From a virus: a stretch of 38,157 nucleotides of DNA. The position numbers were made by a program, and so were the translations under genes. The DNA lies in the IMG/VR virus record IMGVR_UViG_3300044712_000270, positions 1-38,157 of that record; one strand, 5' to 3'. Below, one piece after another: positions 23,879-32,218 of the stretch. Position 1 is the stretch's first letter. Each line of letters begins with the position of its first letter. The notes beneath the pieces were generated by a model. That model was not told the origin of the DNA, ran no database searches, and saw only the letters and a program-made list of their open reading frames with translations.

Positions 23879-24513
23879 GTGATGTCCTCTCGAAACACAA
23901 ACGGGCCGTCCCACTGAACAAACGCGCCCCCAGGTGCAGGCACAAGTGTATATGTTGGGCAGGCTTCTGCCAACACATTGAATGTGCAATTCACACCGCA
24001 AGCAACCGCAGTTCCTGCAATCGGCGTGCCAATGATGGGACGATGGATAGACACCGTAGCTGTTGCGCCTGTGTAGGCAACGTTTGCCGTGATTTTGTAG
24101 GTGTAGCCGTTGATGCAGATGAAATCACCAGCCTTGAAAATGTCGCCAGTAGCTGTGGGAATGCCGGTCAACGACAACGTTTGCGAGTTGGCAGCAGGCT
24201 GCGCCGCCAACGTGATGCCGGTCGGCGTAGATGTAGCACCACCTTGGTAAGCAATGAACCAAGACAAATTGCTGTTGTTGAAATTGATGACTTCGGGGTT
24301 TTGCCGGTCAAGGTTGTCAATTGTTTGGATGATGTCGCGGCTGGTTTGGTAGGGCAGGTATGCATGAGGCGTGACGCTGAACACCCACGGCACTGCTGTG
24401 AGGTATTGCGCCACACGGACAAAACCAGAACGGCTCACTTGCTGACCAACAACCCTGCGGTTGTTAACCATCATTGACTGTTGGATGTTGAAGATGGTTT
24501 GAAAAGACATCAC
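23875..24513 (-). CDS. Minor tail protein (212 aa)
   Basis: It begins MMSFQTIFNIQQSMMVNNRRVVGQQVSRSGFVRVAQYLTAVPWVFSVTPHAYLPY and has GDFICINGYTYKITANVAYTG and a C-terminal YTLVPAPGGAFVQWDGPFVFREDIT. I have seen this combination in phage minor tail proteins downstream of tape measure genes. It probably forms part of the distal tail ring. Overlaps of 4 bp on both sides. Confidence 0.7.
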   Translation of the reverse strand: MMSFQTIFNIQQSMMVNNRRVVGQQVSRSGFVRVAQYLTAVPWVFSVTPHAYLPYQTSRDIIQTIDNLDRQNPEVINFNNSNLSWFIAYQGGATSTPTGITLAAQPAANSQTLSLTGIPTATGDIFKAGDFICINGYTYKITANVAYTGATATVSIHRPIIGTPIAGTAVACGVNCTFNVLAEACPTYTLVPAPGGAFVQWDGPFVFREDIT

Positions 24514-26945
24514 GTTCTCCCGTAGGTGGTGGCAAGGATTTTCTCGCCATACTTGTTAGCCGCCCACACAGCGTTCGGGCTACTCATCAGGCGTTCTTCA
24601 AACGACTTGGAATCAATCGCGCTGATGTTGAAATAGTTGTTCACAGTGCTGCTACCAACATTTTCCAGCGCATTGTTGGGAATGATGGTTCCGCTTCCGT
24701 TAGGAACAAACAACTCGGGGCCACGTTCACCAACCATGTAAGGCGTGCCGTCATAGACCGGGCCACCGTTTGCCCTTGGCGCAAGATATTGGTTGAACGA
24801 GGCATCAAGTGCGCCGCCACCACTAGGCGATGGCCCCATACTTGGCCCAGTAAAAAAGTTGAAGGCGTAGCGCATGATCTGCAACGCTTGGGCCTTCATT
24901 TGCATAGCAATCATGTCACGAATAATGCTTTGTGCAAAATCTTTGAACTTGGTTTTGCCACCCTTCACAAAGTTGTCAATGGCGTTGCCCATCGCAGAAT
25001 ACACATTGTTGAACACTTGCTGCGACTTCAATGTTTTGTCTTGCAATTCAATGTTGAAGTTCTCAATAGCCTGCTGTTTGTCCAGTTGTGTTTTTAAGAA
25101 TTCTTCGTCAGCTTGACCAACAATTTCTCGGCGTTTTTGTTCGTACTTCAAAGACACTTCCGCAAGTTTTTGCTCTTTTTCCGTCATGTAAATCAGGCGG
25201 TTTTGCAACTCAACCATCTCTTTTGCATTTTCAAGAGATTTGGTTTCGTTTTGTGCCGCAGTGCGAATTGCTGCTCGTCGGTTATCTTCCGCAACTTCAG
25301 CATTGGAAATTTCTTCTTGCGTTCGGATGTGTTCGTTGTATTCAGCAATACGATTTCGATCACGGATCGCACGCAATTTGTTTTGCGTATCAATCTCAAT
25401 CGCAATGATTTGTTGGTCGGCAATCTTCTTGTTTTGCGCTGCAAACACACCGCGCTCGGCCTCATTCTTTTGGGCCATGTCCCGCAACACATCAGCTTTG
25501 CGCTTTTCTGCATCAAGTTCAATTGCTTGAATTTCACTTGCGCCCTGTTTGGCGGTTTCAATTTTGTTGGCGGCAACCAGTTTGTTGTACTCGTTTTGTA
25601 GCTGCACGCCTTTGGCAAGATCACCAGCAGCAATAAAGTTGTTGATGGCTTCTTTTTGACCGGCAACACTTTTTGCAGTAGCCGAACGATTTTGCAACCG
25701 CTGAATCTCCAAAATGTTTTCTTTGGAGTCTTTAAGGGTCTGCAAGATTTTGCGCCAGCCACGCGCAAAAGCAGTATCCTCGTCAGCAGCACTGCCTTTG
25801 AGCTTTTCTTCAATGTCGGCAATTTGCTTGTCTAGGGACGCAAGAGTTTCGCTTTGAGATGGGCCTGCAATGAGACTCTTGAACTTGTCCCAATAATCCG
25901 ACATTGCCTTGGTGACTTTATTCCAAGCACCTTCAAGCACACCAAGGTCACGCGCTTGCTGTTGCAATTTGGTATTGAGTGCAACAGTGGCAATCTGAAT
26001 AGCATCTTGCGTTTTGCCAGCACGCTCAAGAGCCGCAATTTGCTTGTATTGCTCAAGCGTAAGGAAATTCATTTCCTTGTTGAGCGATGCAGCCCCAGAT
26101 GCTGTGCCATTCAAACCACCAGCCAATTTCTGCGCGGCTGTGGCAGCATCAACGCCAGCAATCTTAGAATAGTTCAAGACGGCTTGCGAAACAGCACTAA
26201 TGGTTTTGTCAGTGTATTGCCCTGTGGCAACCAACGCCATGATGGCATCTTTAGCTTTGCCCGTGCCAACACTCATACGGTCGCCAAGAACCGTAGCCAA
26301 ATCATTGAATTGGTCATACGACAACTTTGTGTAGTTGCCGGTCAAAGCCATTGTGTCTTTGAATTTGTCCAGTTCTTTGTCTGCTTGATATGCGGCAATA
26401 GCCACCGCGCCTAGCGTTGCAGCAAATGCGCCCATAGCCACATTGGCAGGCGTCACAAACGTGCCCAGCATCCTGAACATGTTGCCCAGGCCACCCATTG
26501 AATCTTTCAACTGACCGCCCTGCTGAATCAGCGCAATCATGGGGTTTTGGCCGGAGGCAATCTGCGTAAACAGGTCGGTGGTCTGATAGGTCAGCGCCAT
26601 CTTCTGTTGTTGCGTCATGCCATCGGTGACGTTCTTTTGCGCCTTGGCAACATCGTCATATGCCTTGGCTTGCAGACGCAGAGCATCAATCATGCTCTTG
26701 TCGGCATTCTTGTAGCGACCAGCAGCAATCTGGCGCTCAATCAACTCAACCTTGGTCAGCGTCTTGCCGTAATCAGCCGTCTGATAAACCAAGTCTTGCA
26801 GGTCTTTGGCGGCTCGTTTTGTGGCCGATTGAGCAGACTTAGCCAAGCCATCAAATGCGGCTTCTGCTTCCGAAATTTTGGTTTTCAGTTCCGCACTATC
26901 AACCGCGAGAACAATGCCCAATCGGGCTGCGTTTTGGCTTGCCAT
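24510..26945 (-). CDS. Tail tape measure protein, lambda family (811 aa)
   Basis: The N-terminus MASQNAARLGIVLAVDSAELKTKISEAEAAFDGLAKSAQ is the usual coiled tape-measure start. A hydrophobic segment lies near 165-190 (NVAMGAFAATLGAVAIAAYQ), long helical coils at about 350-660, and the C-terminus has ARANGGPVYDGTPYMVGERGPELFVPNGSGTIIPN, diagnostic of lambda-type tape measures. It sets tail length and is ejected with DNA. At 811 residues a tail of roughly 120 nm is expected by the usual 1.5 angstrom per residue rule. Confidence 0.95.
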   Translation of the reverse strand: MASQNAARLGIVLAVDSAELKTKISEAEAAFDGLAKSAQSATKRAAKDLQDLVYQTADYGKTLTKVELIERQIAAGRYKNADKSMIDALRLQAKAYDDVAKAQKNVTDGMTQQQKMALTYQTTDLFTQIASGQNPMIALIQQGGQLKDSMGGLGNMFRMLGTFVTPANVAMGAFAATLGAVAIAAYQADKELDKFKDTMALTGNYTKLSYDQFNDLATVLGDRMSVGTGKAKDAIMALVATGQYTDKTISAVSQAVLNYSKIAGVDAATAAQKLAGGLNGTASGAASLNKEMNFLTLEQYKQIAALERAGKTQDAIQIATVALNTKLQQQARDLGVLEGAWNKVTKAMSDYWDKFKSLIAGPSQSETLASLDKQIADIEEKLKGSAADEDTAFARGWRKILQTLKDSKENILEIQRLQNRSATAKSVAGQKEAINNFIAAGDLAKGVQLQNEYNKLVAANKIETAKQGASEIQAIELDAEKRKADVLRDMAQKNEAERGVFAAQNKKIADQQIIAIEIDTQNKLRAIRDRNRIAEYNEHIRTQEEISNAEVAEDNRRAAIRTAAQNETKSLENAKEMVELQNRLIYMTEKEQKLAEVSLKYEQKRREIVGQADEEFLKTQLDKQQAIENFNIELQDKTLKSQQVFNNVYSAMGNAIDNFVKGGKTKFKDFAQSIIRDMIAMQMKAQALQIMRYAFNFFTGPSMGPSPSGGGALDASFNQYLAPRANGGPVYDGTPYMVGERGPELFVPNGSGTIIPNNALENVGSSTVNNYFNISAIDSKSFEERLMSSPNAVWAANKYGEKILATTYGRT

Positions 26946-27419
26946 TTACTTTCTCCTGCGCGAGACTTTGCCCCAGAATTCTCGCAGATAATCTTCAAAA
27001 TCAGTCTTAAATAGGCTGATGACCTGATCCTTGTTTTGCTCCAATGCGCGGCGCAAAAATGGCTTGCCAGCAATCTTGGATGTGCCAAACTCCTGCGCCA
27101 ATGACACAGCAGATTTCTTCACGGACACAACCGCAATGGCAACGTCCGTTTGGCTAACAAAGGTGGATTTGTAGTCGCCAGAGGTGGGCCGTCTGGCAAC
27201 AAGTTTTGCAGTGTCCCGCATGTGAAACGGGTTTCTGGCATCGCGGGGTTTATCGCCCACCGGAGCCGTAGCAATGACCTGCTGCAACACAGGCTCCATT
27301 GCGTTCTTTGCCGCCTTTACAAGAACAGCATTTGTGGCCTTCTTGGGGTCAGACAGGTCGGCCAACTCAAGCAACTTTGCTTCAAGTTCCTCCAACCCCT
27401 TGACCTCAATGATGACCAT
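26946..27419 (-). CDS. HK97 gp10-like head-tail/tail component (157 aa)
   Basis: It begins MVIIEVKGLEELEAKLLELADLSDPKKATNAVLVKAAKNAMEPVLQQVIATAPV and continues with the family AQEFGTSKIAGKPFLRRALEQNKDQV near the C-terminus. These are hallmarks of the HK97 gp10/tail-completion family, which normally sits between the connector and tail-tube genes. Here it lies downstream of the chaperones and just before the tape measure, a displaced position. Confidence 0.8.
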   Translation of the reverse strand: MVIIEVKGLEELEAKLLELADLSDPKKATNAVLVKAAKNAMEPVLQQVIATAPVGDKPRDARNPFHMRDTAKLVARRPTSGDYKSTFVSQTDVAIAVVSVKKSAVSLAQEFGTSKIAGKPFLRRALEQNKDQVISLFKTDFEDYLREFWGKVSRRRK

Positions 27420-27420
27420 T

Positions 27421-28232
27421 TCATGCTTTCAAGAAAGCCTCCGATCCTGGGGCCAACATCATGAAAGACAAAAGGCTGTCATTCACTTGTTGTCGCAACT
27501 GTTCCTCAGTAGGCGGCGGCGAGATGTATTCATGCGTTGACGGCAAGACATCCTTCATTGTGAAGGGCCGTGCCGACTTTTGTATTTTGCTGTTCAGGTT
27601 CCCTGTGGTCAAGGAACTCAAAGCCAAGAGGATTGCCTTTGGCCCAATCATGCCGTCAGACAGCATGATCTCAATGTTTCGCATGTCATCAGCCGGGACA
27701 TCATCAGGACACCCGCCATGAGCGTAAATGTACGCCCGAGCCTGCTGGCGAATGTCCTGAATTAGTTTTTTCGGCTTTCCTTGTACCCGGGCTGGATGGC
27801 CTCTGTGATCTTGGAAATCATTTCCAATTGCACAGGCATCGGCCACTCAGCTTCAACTTCTTCATACGTCAAGCCTTCCCAATCCCCATTCACGGGGACG
27901 AGCAGCTTGATGTATTCAACAATTCGTTGTTCCATCGTCAGGACGGTCTTGACCAAATCCCGAGTGGAGCGCCCATCAAAAATGACATCATCCTCCGTGA
28001 TGGTCAACGCATCGGAGTTTTGCATGTCCTTGAAGGGAGCCGTCATCTTCTCAAAGCGGCGTTGCGCTTCGTCTTGGTCGATGTTGGCAATACGCGCCTC
28101 AATCTCATCCAATTCCTTTTGCAAAGGAATCCTGACCTTGAAAGTGAAGCCACCAAGCTCAAACGTCTTGGTGCGGATAGTTTCGGCGGCTTTTACATAT
28201 GCCTCGCCAAAGGCAGAGCCAAATCTTGTCAT
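27421..28232 (-). CDS. Tail assembly chaperone GT-type fusion made by -1 frameshift (about 270 aa)
   Basis: The downstream frame (27421 to about 27775) has no credible start of its own; its open frame extends back over the slippery site. Slipping back one base on A AAA AAC (27771-27765) joins 156 residues of the upstream frame to 114 residues encoded to 27421 (continuing LIQDIRQQARAYIYAHGG). This matches the G/GT organisation of siphovirus tail chaperones between the tail-tube and tape measure genes. The 27846 start of the shadow frame is rejected. GT would bind both tape measure and tube subunit. Confidence 0.8.
27705..27771 (-). promoter_or_regulatory. -1 ribosomal frameshift signal: A AAA AAC plus downstream stem
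   Basis: The heptamer lies at 27771-27765 with zero-frame TAA at 27764-27762. Downstream, CAGGACA (27759-27753) pairs with TGTCCTG (27711-27705), CGCC with GGCG, and an inner GCGTA/TACGC hairpin fits in the loop. Spacing of 5 nt from heptamer to stem is typical for -1 frameshifting. Confidence 0.85.
27762..28232 (-). CDS. Tail assembly chaperone G-type (156 aa)
   Basis: This is the unshifted product, MTRFGSAFGEAYVKAAETIRTKTFELGGFTFKVRIPLQKELDEIEARI, ending PGYKESRKN at TAA 27762. It is acidic and helical, like lambda gpG in place and size (lambda G is 140 residues). It would coat the tape measure protein before tube polymerisation. Its last two sense codons AAA AAC plus the preceding A are the frameshift heptamer. 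Confidence 0.75.
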   Translation of the reverse strand: MTRFGSAFGEAYVKAAETIRTKTFELGGFTFKVRIPLQKELDEIEARIANIDQDEAQRRFEKMTAPFKDMQNSDALTITEDDVIFDGRSTRDLVKTVLTMEQRIVEYIKLLVPVNGDWEGLTYEEVEAEWPMPVQLEMISKITEAIQPGYKESRKN

Positions 28233-28450
28233 TTCTTGATGATCCTGTTGTAAATTGTCTGATTGAGTTCAATGGCGTATTCCACCACTTGCTCAGGCGT
28301 CATTTTATCCGCATGGCTGCGGGCGATGTCATGAGCCAAAACAATCGCTGTGATGCGTTGCTGTGTGAAGCCAAACCAATTCTTTGAAGAATCGGCCTGG
28401 CCCACCAGAAATGCAAGAAGGTCTGTGCTGTCTTTTACTGTTACTGTCAT
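28229..28450 (-). CDS. Hypothetical 73-residue protein in the tail module
   Basis: MTVTVKDSTDLLAFLVGQADSSKNWFGFTQQRITAIVLAHDIARSHADKMTPEQVVEYAIELNQTIYNRII is mainly helical. I recognise no family; small helical genes between tail tube and chaperones are common. It overlaps the chaperone start by 4 bp. Confidence 0.6.
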   Translation of the reverse strand: MTVTVKDSTDLLAFLVGQADSSKNWFGFTQQRITAIVLAHDIARSHADKMTPEQVVEYAIELNQTIYNRIIKK

Positions 28451-28451
28451 T

Positions 28452-28634
28452 TCATTCCTCTGTTAGAGGTGCCGGGTTGTACTTTCGCAAGAGTTGCAAG
28501 GCAACATACTCAGCGGTGTCAGGCGTAGCCTTAAACGCCGCAAGTTCAGCAGCATCCACGGGGAGACTGCGGGCAACAACTTCAATGTCGCCCATAGTCT
28601 CCACGATCAACTTGATAGCGTCCTTGGCTTTCAT
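28452..28634 (-). CDS. Hypothetical 60-residue protein in the tail module
   Basis: MKAKDAIKLIVETMGDIEVVARSLPVDAAELAAFKATPDTAEYVALQLLRKYNPAPLTEE is an Ala-rich helical protein. Its ATG overlaps the stop of the second tail-tube gene (TAATG), so translation is coupled. Function unknown. Confidence 0.65.
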   Translation of the reverse strand: MKAKDAIKLIVETMGDIEVVARSLPVDAAELAAFKATPDTAEYVALQLLRKYNPAPLTEE

Positions 28635-29152
28635 TAGTTGTTCGACCAGCCGTACTGGTTGCCTCGGGGATGGATTGTAAACACAGCTTTGGCTTCCGCA
28701 CCGGGCTGGGCATCAATTTGGAAGTTGCCAACGCGACCGTTGAACGCATACGCAACCGTGTTGGTGCCATCAACAGCGGCAACCACGAACGTGCGGTCAA
28801 CCGTGCCGTTGTAGGCGTCAGCGCGGATTTGCAGCAGCGCGGCATCGCTGGGGTTCCAGGCGGCGGTGATGGTCAGGCTGGTCGGCGCAGATTGAGTCGG
28901 GATTTTGTCCGACTGGCGCGAACCGGCAACAGCATAGTTCGCCATTGCGTCATCCATACCGAAAGCCGGGATGGCTTCAGCAGGGATTTGCACGCCAGCA
29001 GTGCCTGTGCCGTTGGCGGCGGTGCCAACAATGGTCTGCACTTGCGATGCCCACACCGACAGGTTTGCTGTCGTGAATGCGCTCGGCGTAGCAGCAGACT
29101 GCATCCACATGCTTGCGGAAAAACCAGGAAGGACTTTGCTCGGGATCGACAT
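28634..29152 (-). CDS. Major tail protein paralogue 2 (172 aa)
   Basis: It begins MSIPSKVLPGFSASMWMQ and shares with the adjacent gene long nearly identical blocks: IPAFGMDDAMANYAVAGSRQ, SDKIPTQSAPTSLTITAAW, NPSD, RADAYNGTVDRT, AFNGRVGNFQID, QPGAEAKAVFTIHPRGNQYG. The pair is a tandem duplication of a tail-tube subunit. The N-terminal third (about 18-55) differs in sequence and is slightly longer. It may build part of the tube or a decoration. Confidence 0.75.
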   Translation of the reverse strand: MSIPSKVLPGFSASMWMQSAATPSAFTTANLSVWASQVQTIVGTAANGTGTAGVQIPAEAIPAFGMDDAMANYAVAGSRQSDKIPTQSAPTSLTITAAWNPSDAALLQIRADAYNGTVDRTFVVAAVDGTNTVAYAFNGRVGNFQIDAQPGAEAKAVFTIHPRGNQYGWSNN

Positions 29153-29161
29153 GATTGCTCC

Positions 29162-29656
29162 TTAAGCGTTGTTCGACCAACCGTACTGATTGCCACGGGG
29201 GTGAATGGTAAACACCGCCTTGGCTTCAGCACCAGGTTGCGAGTCAATCTGGAAGTTGCCCACACGGCCATTGAAGGCGTAGTAAACAATGTTCGTGCCA
29301 TCGGTGGCCGAAATCACATAGGTGCGATCCACAGTGCCATTGTAGGCATCAGCACGCACCAGCAGCAGATTGGTATCGCTGGGATTCCAAGCAGCCGTGA
29401 TTGTCAGGCTGGTAGGAGCCGATTGCGTAGGAATCTTGTCCGATTGACGCGAACCAGCCACGGCATAGTTGGCCATCGCATCGTCCATGCCAAACGCAGG
29501 AATCGCCTCAACAGGCAGTTGGTTGGCCGACACGGCAATGGGCGACACGCTGGCAACCAAGGCCAGTTGAGCAGTTGTCAAAGGGGTCGGGGTAGCGCCA
29601 GGTTGGCAGTAGAGTGCAGCACTGAAACCAGGCAAGACTTTGTTAGGGAGAGCCAT
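29162..29656 (-). CDS. Major tail protein paralogue 1 (164 aa)
   Basis: It begins MALPNKVLPGFSAALYCQPG and is closely related to the next gene downstream. The conserved core from IPAFGMDDAMANYAVAGSRQ to the C-terminus is the shared part. Location between tail terminator and chaperones fits the tail-tube protein, which stacks as hexamers around the tape measure. AAGGAAATGCAAA precedes ATG 29656. Family not recognised by name; tube role inferred from order. Confidence 0.75.
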   Translation of the reverse strand: MALPNKVLPGFSAALYCQPGATPTPLTTAQLALVASVSPIAVSANQLPVEAIPAFGMDDAMANYAVAGSRQSDKIPTQSAPTSLTITAAWNPSDTNLLLVRADAYNGTVDRTYVISATDGTNIVYYAFNGRVGNFQIDSQPGAEAKAVFTIHPRGNQYGWSNNA

Positions 29657-29695
29657 TTTGCATTTCCTTCAAGAAGTTGAACAAATGTCTTGTCT

Positions 29696-30115
29696 TTACG
29701 CTGAAATGTCCAAGGTGCAATCCAAATAGATTTGCGCCATATTTTCTTCGTTGTTGTAGCTATTGTAAAGCCACATCACATCAGCTTTTGTGAGATAAAA
29801 CCCATCAGCCAAGGAACCAAATTGCCCGCTGTAACCGTGTAGCTGATCCAAAATTGTATTGGCGATTGTGAAACCATCTTCAATCTTTTGCGTAAAGATA
29901 GAAATCTGGCAAACAGGTCGGTCAATACCTTTTACGGTTTTGTTTGTGCCCGTGTAAACCGGCTGGTGGACGTTCCGCAACTGCCACACCACAAACTTCG
30001 GCTCATTGGCAAAGTTGCGGTTGAACGAGGCGTAAACAGGCACAGGATTAACAATTTGGCTCAGTTGATACTGAATCGCCTTGCCATACTGTAAAACGTC
30101 ATTTTGCTGTGCCAT
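29696..30115 (-). CDS. Tail terminator/completion protein (139 aa)
   Basis: MAQQNDVLQYGKAIQYQLSQIVNPVPVYASFNRNFANEPKFVVWQLRNVHQPVYTG, then VCQISIFTQKIEDGFTIANTILDQLHGYSGQFG, reads as the alpha/beta tail-terminator fold (gpU/gp17-like). It lies between head closure and tail-tube genes, the expected slot. The assignment is by position and fold pattern. Confidence 0.65.
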   Translation of the reverse strand: MAQQNDVLQYGKAIQYQLSQIVNPVPVYASFNRNFANEPKFVVWQLRNVHQPVYTGTNKTVKGIDRPVCQISIFTQKIEDGFTIANTILDQLHGYSGQFGSLADGFYLTKADVMWLYNSYNNEENMAQIYLDCTLDISA

Positions 30116-30460
30116 TTAAACCGCCGTAACAGGGTCAGAACGGTAACACATGAATGTCACGCGCATCCGGTCATTGGACTCGCGCACATCCGTGATTCGC
30201 CAAGATGCATTACGCCAGGTGATTGAATACCATTGCTGGTGGTCAACAATCTGCTTCATGTTCGGCGTGTAGTTCAAGGTGAAATTCACCAAGTCTTGAT
30301 ACAGACGATATTTGTCCGCGATCTTCACATTGTTTGCAACGTCACCCACCAACGCACGAGTGCCAAACCACTTGGTTTCAGTGGTTTCACCTTCGCCAAA
30401 ACTTGACTTGGAGAAAGTCAGGTTGTTGACGGTAATGTTCTCGTAGCGGGTAATTGCCAT
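30116..30460 (-). CDS. Head closure / head-tail joining protein (114 aa)
   Basis: The product contains MAITRYENITVNNLTFSKSSFGEGETTETKWFGTRALVGDVANN and ends QWYSITWRNASWRITDVRESNDRMRVTFMCYRSD. The final strands match the head-tail joining pattern of SPP1 gp16/HK97-like stoppers (RYRITWRG...ITDVRE). It is coupled to the connector upstream and abuts the tail terminator. Confidence 0.75.
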   Translation of the reverse strand: MAITRYENITVNNLTFSKSSFGEGETTETKWFGTRALVGDVANNVKIADKYRLYQDLVNFTLNYTPNMKQIVDHQQWYSITWRNASWRITDVRESNDRMRVTFMCYRSDPVTAV

Positions 30461-31131
30461 TACATCACCAGCGGTTTGTATTTGCGGAGCAATGTGGTCA
30501 CACCGAACGGAATATCCTTGAGTTTCGTTTCGGTCGCATTGGCCCGGTTGTTGTACAGATGAGTGTACAGGAGCAGGGCCGCTTGCTTGATGACCGGATA
30601 CGTCTGCAAAGGATTGGGCGCAGTGGAATATTCCACCACAATCGGAGCCGTCATCGCGCTATTGATGTCAGTCGGGATGCTGTTGACCACAACCTTGTTG
30701 CCAGACGCATCGTAGTAATACTGCGTCGAGGAAATTGTGGTCAGCACCGGGGGCGATGCGTTGCTCCAAAACTTCACCGAATTGATGGTGACGCCAGATT
30801 GGTTGGGGTATTGATTCTGGCTGACCTCGGGCAAGTCAAGGCTGACAGGGCTTGCCACGAGGCTTTCCGCACCATACCAAACTCGGTATGTGATGGGGAA
30901 GATGGACATCCCAATGTAGTCCTCGATTGCCATGCGGACGGCAAGTTCAAGGCTCTTGAGATATTCATCTTGGCTCTCGTCCTCATACAAGTTGATGTGC
31001 TGGGTAATCTCATTCAACGTCAGCCAAGGCGTGACCACATCACGGTCGATTTCCTCAACCTTGACGTAATTGAATGGATTGCGCGTTTGCGCCCCAAACG
31101 GGAAGCCAGCAATCAAATCTGTAGATGACAT
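30460..31131 (-). CDS. Head-tail connector (gp6-like adaptor, 223 aa)
   Basis: Helices LTLNEITQHINLYEDESQDEYLKSLELAVRMAIEDYIGMSI are characteristic of the gp6/gp15 connector family. A beta insertion (about 85-180) and a C-terminal helix (YPVIKQAALLLYTHLYNNRANAT) follow. It should ring the portal and recruit the head-closure protein. It follows the second capsid gene after 10 bp. Confidence 0.8.
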   Translation of the reverse strand: MSSTDLIAGFPFGAQTRNPFNYVKVEEIDRDVVTPWLTLNEITQHINLYEDESQDEYLKSLELAVRMAIEDYIGMSIFPITYRVWYGAESLVASPVSLDLPEVSQNQYPNQSGVTINSVKFWSNASPPVLTTISSTQYYYDASGNKVVVNSIPTDINSAMTAPIVVEYSTAPNPLQTYPVIKQAALLLYTHLYNNRANATETKLKDIPFGVTTLLRKYKPLVM

Positions 31132-31141
31132 TACCTACCCC

Positions 31142-32155
31142 TTACGCAGACAGACGGGCACCAGCAAACGGGTCGCGCACAGTGCTAACCACACGCTTTT
31201 CCGCATAGATGGTCAAGAAGCCAGGAGCAGTCTGTTCAAAGACTTGGATGCTCATTTCTTCATTGTCACCGATTGTCAGGAATCGCGGCCAGTTGGCAAG
31301 GTAAATCGGGAAAGACGAGGACAGGTAGGGGTTCGGCACCACAGGGAAGCCAAACATACGAGCCACAGCGCCGCCATCTTCGTCACCCACCTCGAGGAAC
31401 AGCGGCAGACCTTGCGTGTCCTTCAGTTGGCGCAACGATTGGATCATTGCAGGCGACACATGCCAAGCATTACCCGGCAGGCTCCAGTATTGGCTGGGGA
31501 AAGCATTGACCACGTTCACGATGTCGTTGTACGCGATTGTGCCGCCAGCCTGGGCCACAGTTGCCAGTGTATGAATACCGCTTGTGATGGCTGTGCCAGA
31601 GGTGCCATAAGCCGCCGTAGAGGCGCTGGCGTACATGGCAAGGCCACGCAAGCCAGAAGTCGCGCCAGTGGCCGTTGTGGTCGAGCCAGACTGGTCATTG
31701 TTGATTGCCATCGAGGCAGCTTCCTGTTGGCCGAATTCCAGCGCTAGGTCATCAACAATCGCGGCTTGCAGGCCGTTCACATCCGACATCACAGCAGTGC
31801 GAATGGGCAACTGAGCCGTAATTGCACGCACAGGCAATTGCCAAATGCTTGTGTCGGTGTTCGGGGTGCCGGTGTTGTTTTGCACCGGATAGCCCCAAGG
31901 ATTTGTTTGGTAGGTTGCGTTACCAGTCTTGGCAACGAACTGCGCGTCACTGCCAGCAACGGGGATGATTCGTGCGGCTTGACGGAAAGGGTTGGCGTAA
32001 CGCAGTGTGGCGAACGCATCATCAAACAGAACGCGACCACCCACACCAGAGCCGGAGCCAGTGATGGCAGATGCTTCCTTCAGGTCGATGGTGACTTTGC
32101 TGCCCTGTTCATAGGCTTCTTTGATGCCAGCAAGGATTTTTTCGGTAATGGTCAT
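31142..32155 (-). CDS. Second HK97-fold capsid protein (337 aa)
   Basis: It is clearly paralogous to the capsid gene just upstream: WGYPVQNN, NTDTSIWQLPVR, LPIRTAVMSDVNGLQAAIVDDLA, NNDQSG, PSQYWSLPGNAWHVSP, MFGFPVVPNPYL, YLANWPRFLTIG, FEQTAPGFLTIYAEKRVVSTVRDPFAG. It lacks the roughly 100-residue N-terminal delta/scaffold domain, keeping only a short helical start (MTITEKILAGIKEAYEQG). Start has AGGAACCGCC upstream. It may be a minor capsomer, vertex or form-switching subunit. Confidence 0.85.
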   Translation of the reverse strand: MTITEKILAGIKEAYEQGSKVTIDLKEASAITGSGSGVGGRVLFDDAFATLRYANPFRQAARIIPVAGSDAQFVAKTGNATYQTNPWGYPVQNNTGTPNTDTSIWQLPVRAITAQLPIRTAVMSDVNGLQAAIVDDLALEFGQQEAASMAINNDQSGSTTTATGATSGLRGLAMYASASTAAYGTSGTAITSGIHTLATVAQAGGTIAYNDIVNVVNAFPSQYWSLPGNAWHVSPAMIQSLRQLKDTQGLPLFLEVGDEDGGAVARMFGFPVVPNPYLSSSFPIYLANWPRFLTIGDNEEMSIQVFEQTAPGFLTIYAEKRVVSTVRDPFAGARLSA

Positions 32156-32179
32156 GGCGGTTCCTAAAACAGTGAATCC

Positions 32180-32212
32180 AAAAAAGGGGAGAGGTTTCCC
32201 CCTCCCCCTTCT
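32180..32212 (-). terminator. Terminator between the two capsid genes
   Basis: On the minus strand AAGGGGG...AAACC...CCCCTT folds as an imperfect GC stem (about 9-10 bp, one mismatch, two G-U pairs) followed by TTTTTT (32185-32180). Its place, between capsid 1 and capsid 2, would make it attenuate downstream transcription and set their ratio. Confidence 0.65.
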
Positions 32213-32218
32213 TTACGC

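Noticed and set aside
27421-27846. Independent 141-codon gene starting at 27846
   Set aside because: Its first 30 codons are a shadow of the upstream chaperone gene; the -1 slippery site explains the downstream frame better.
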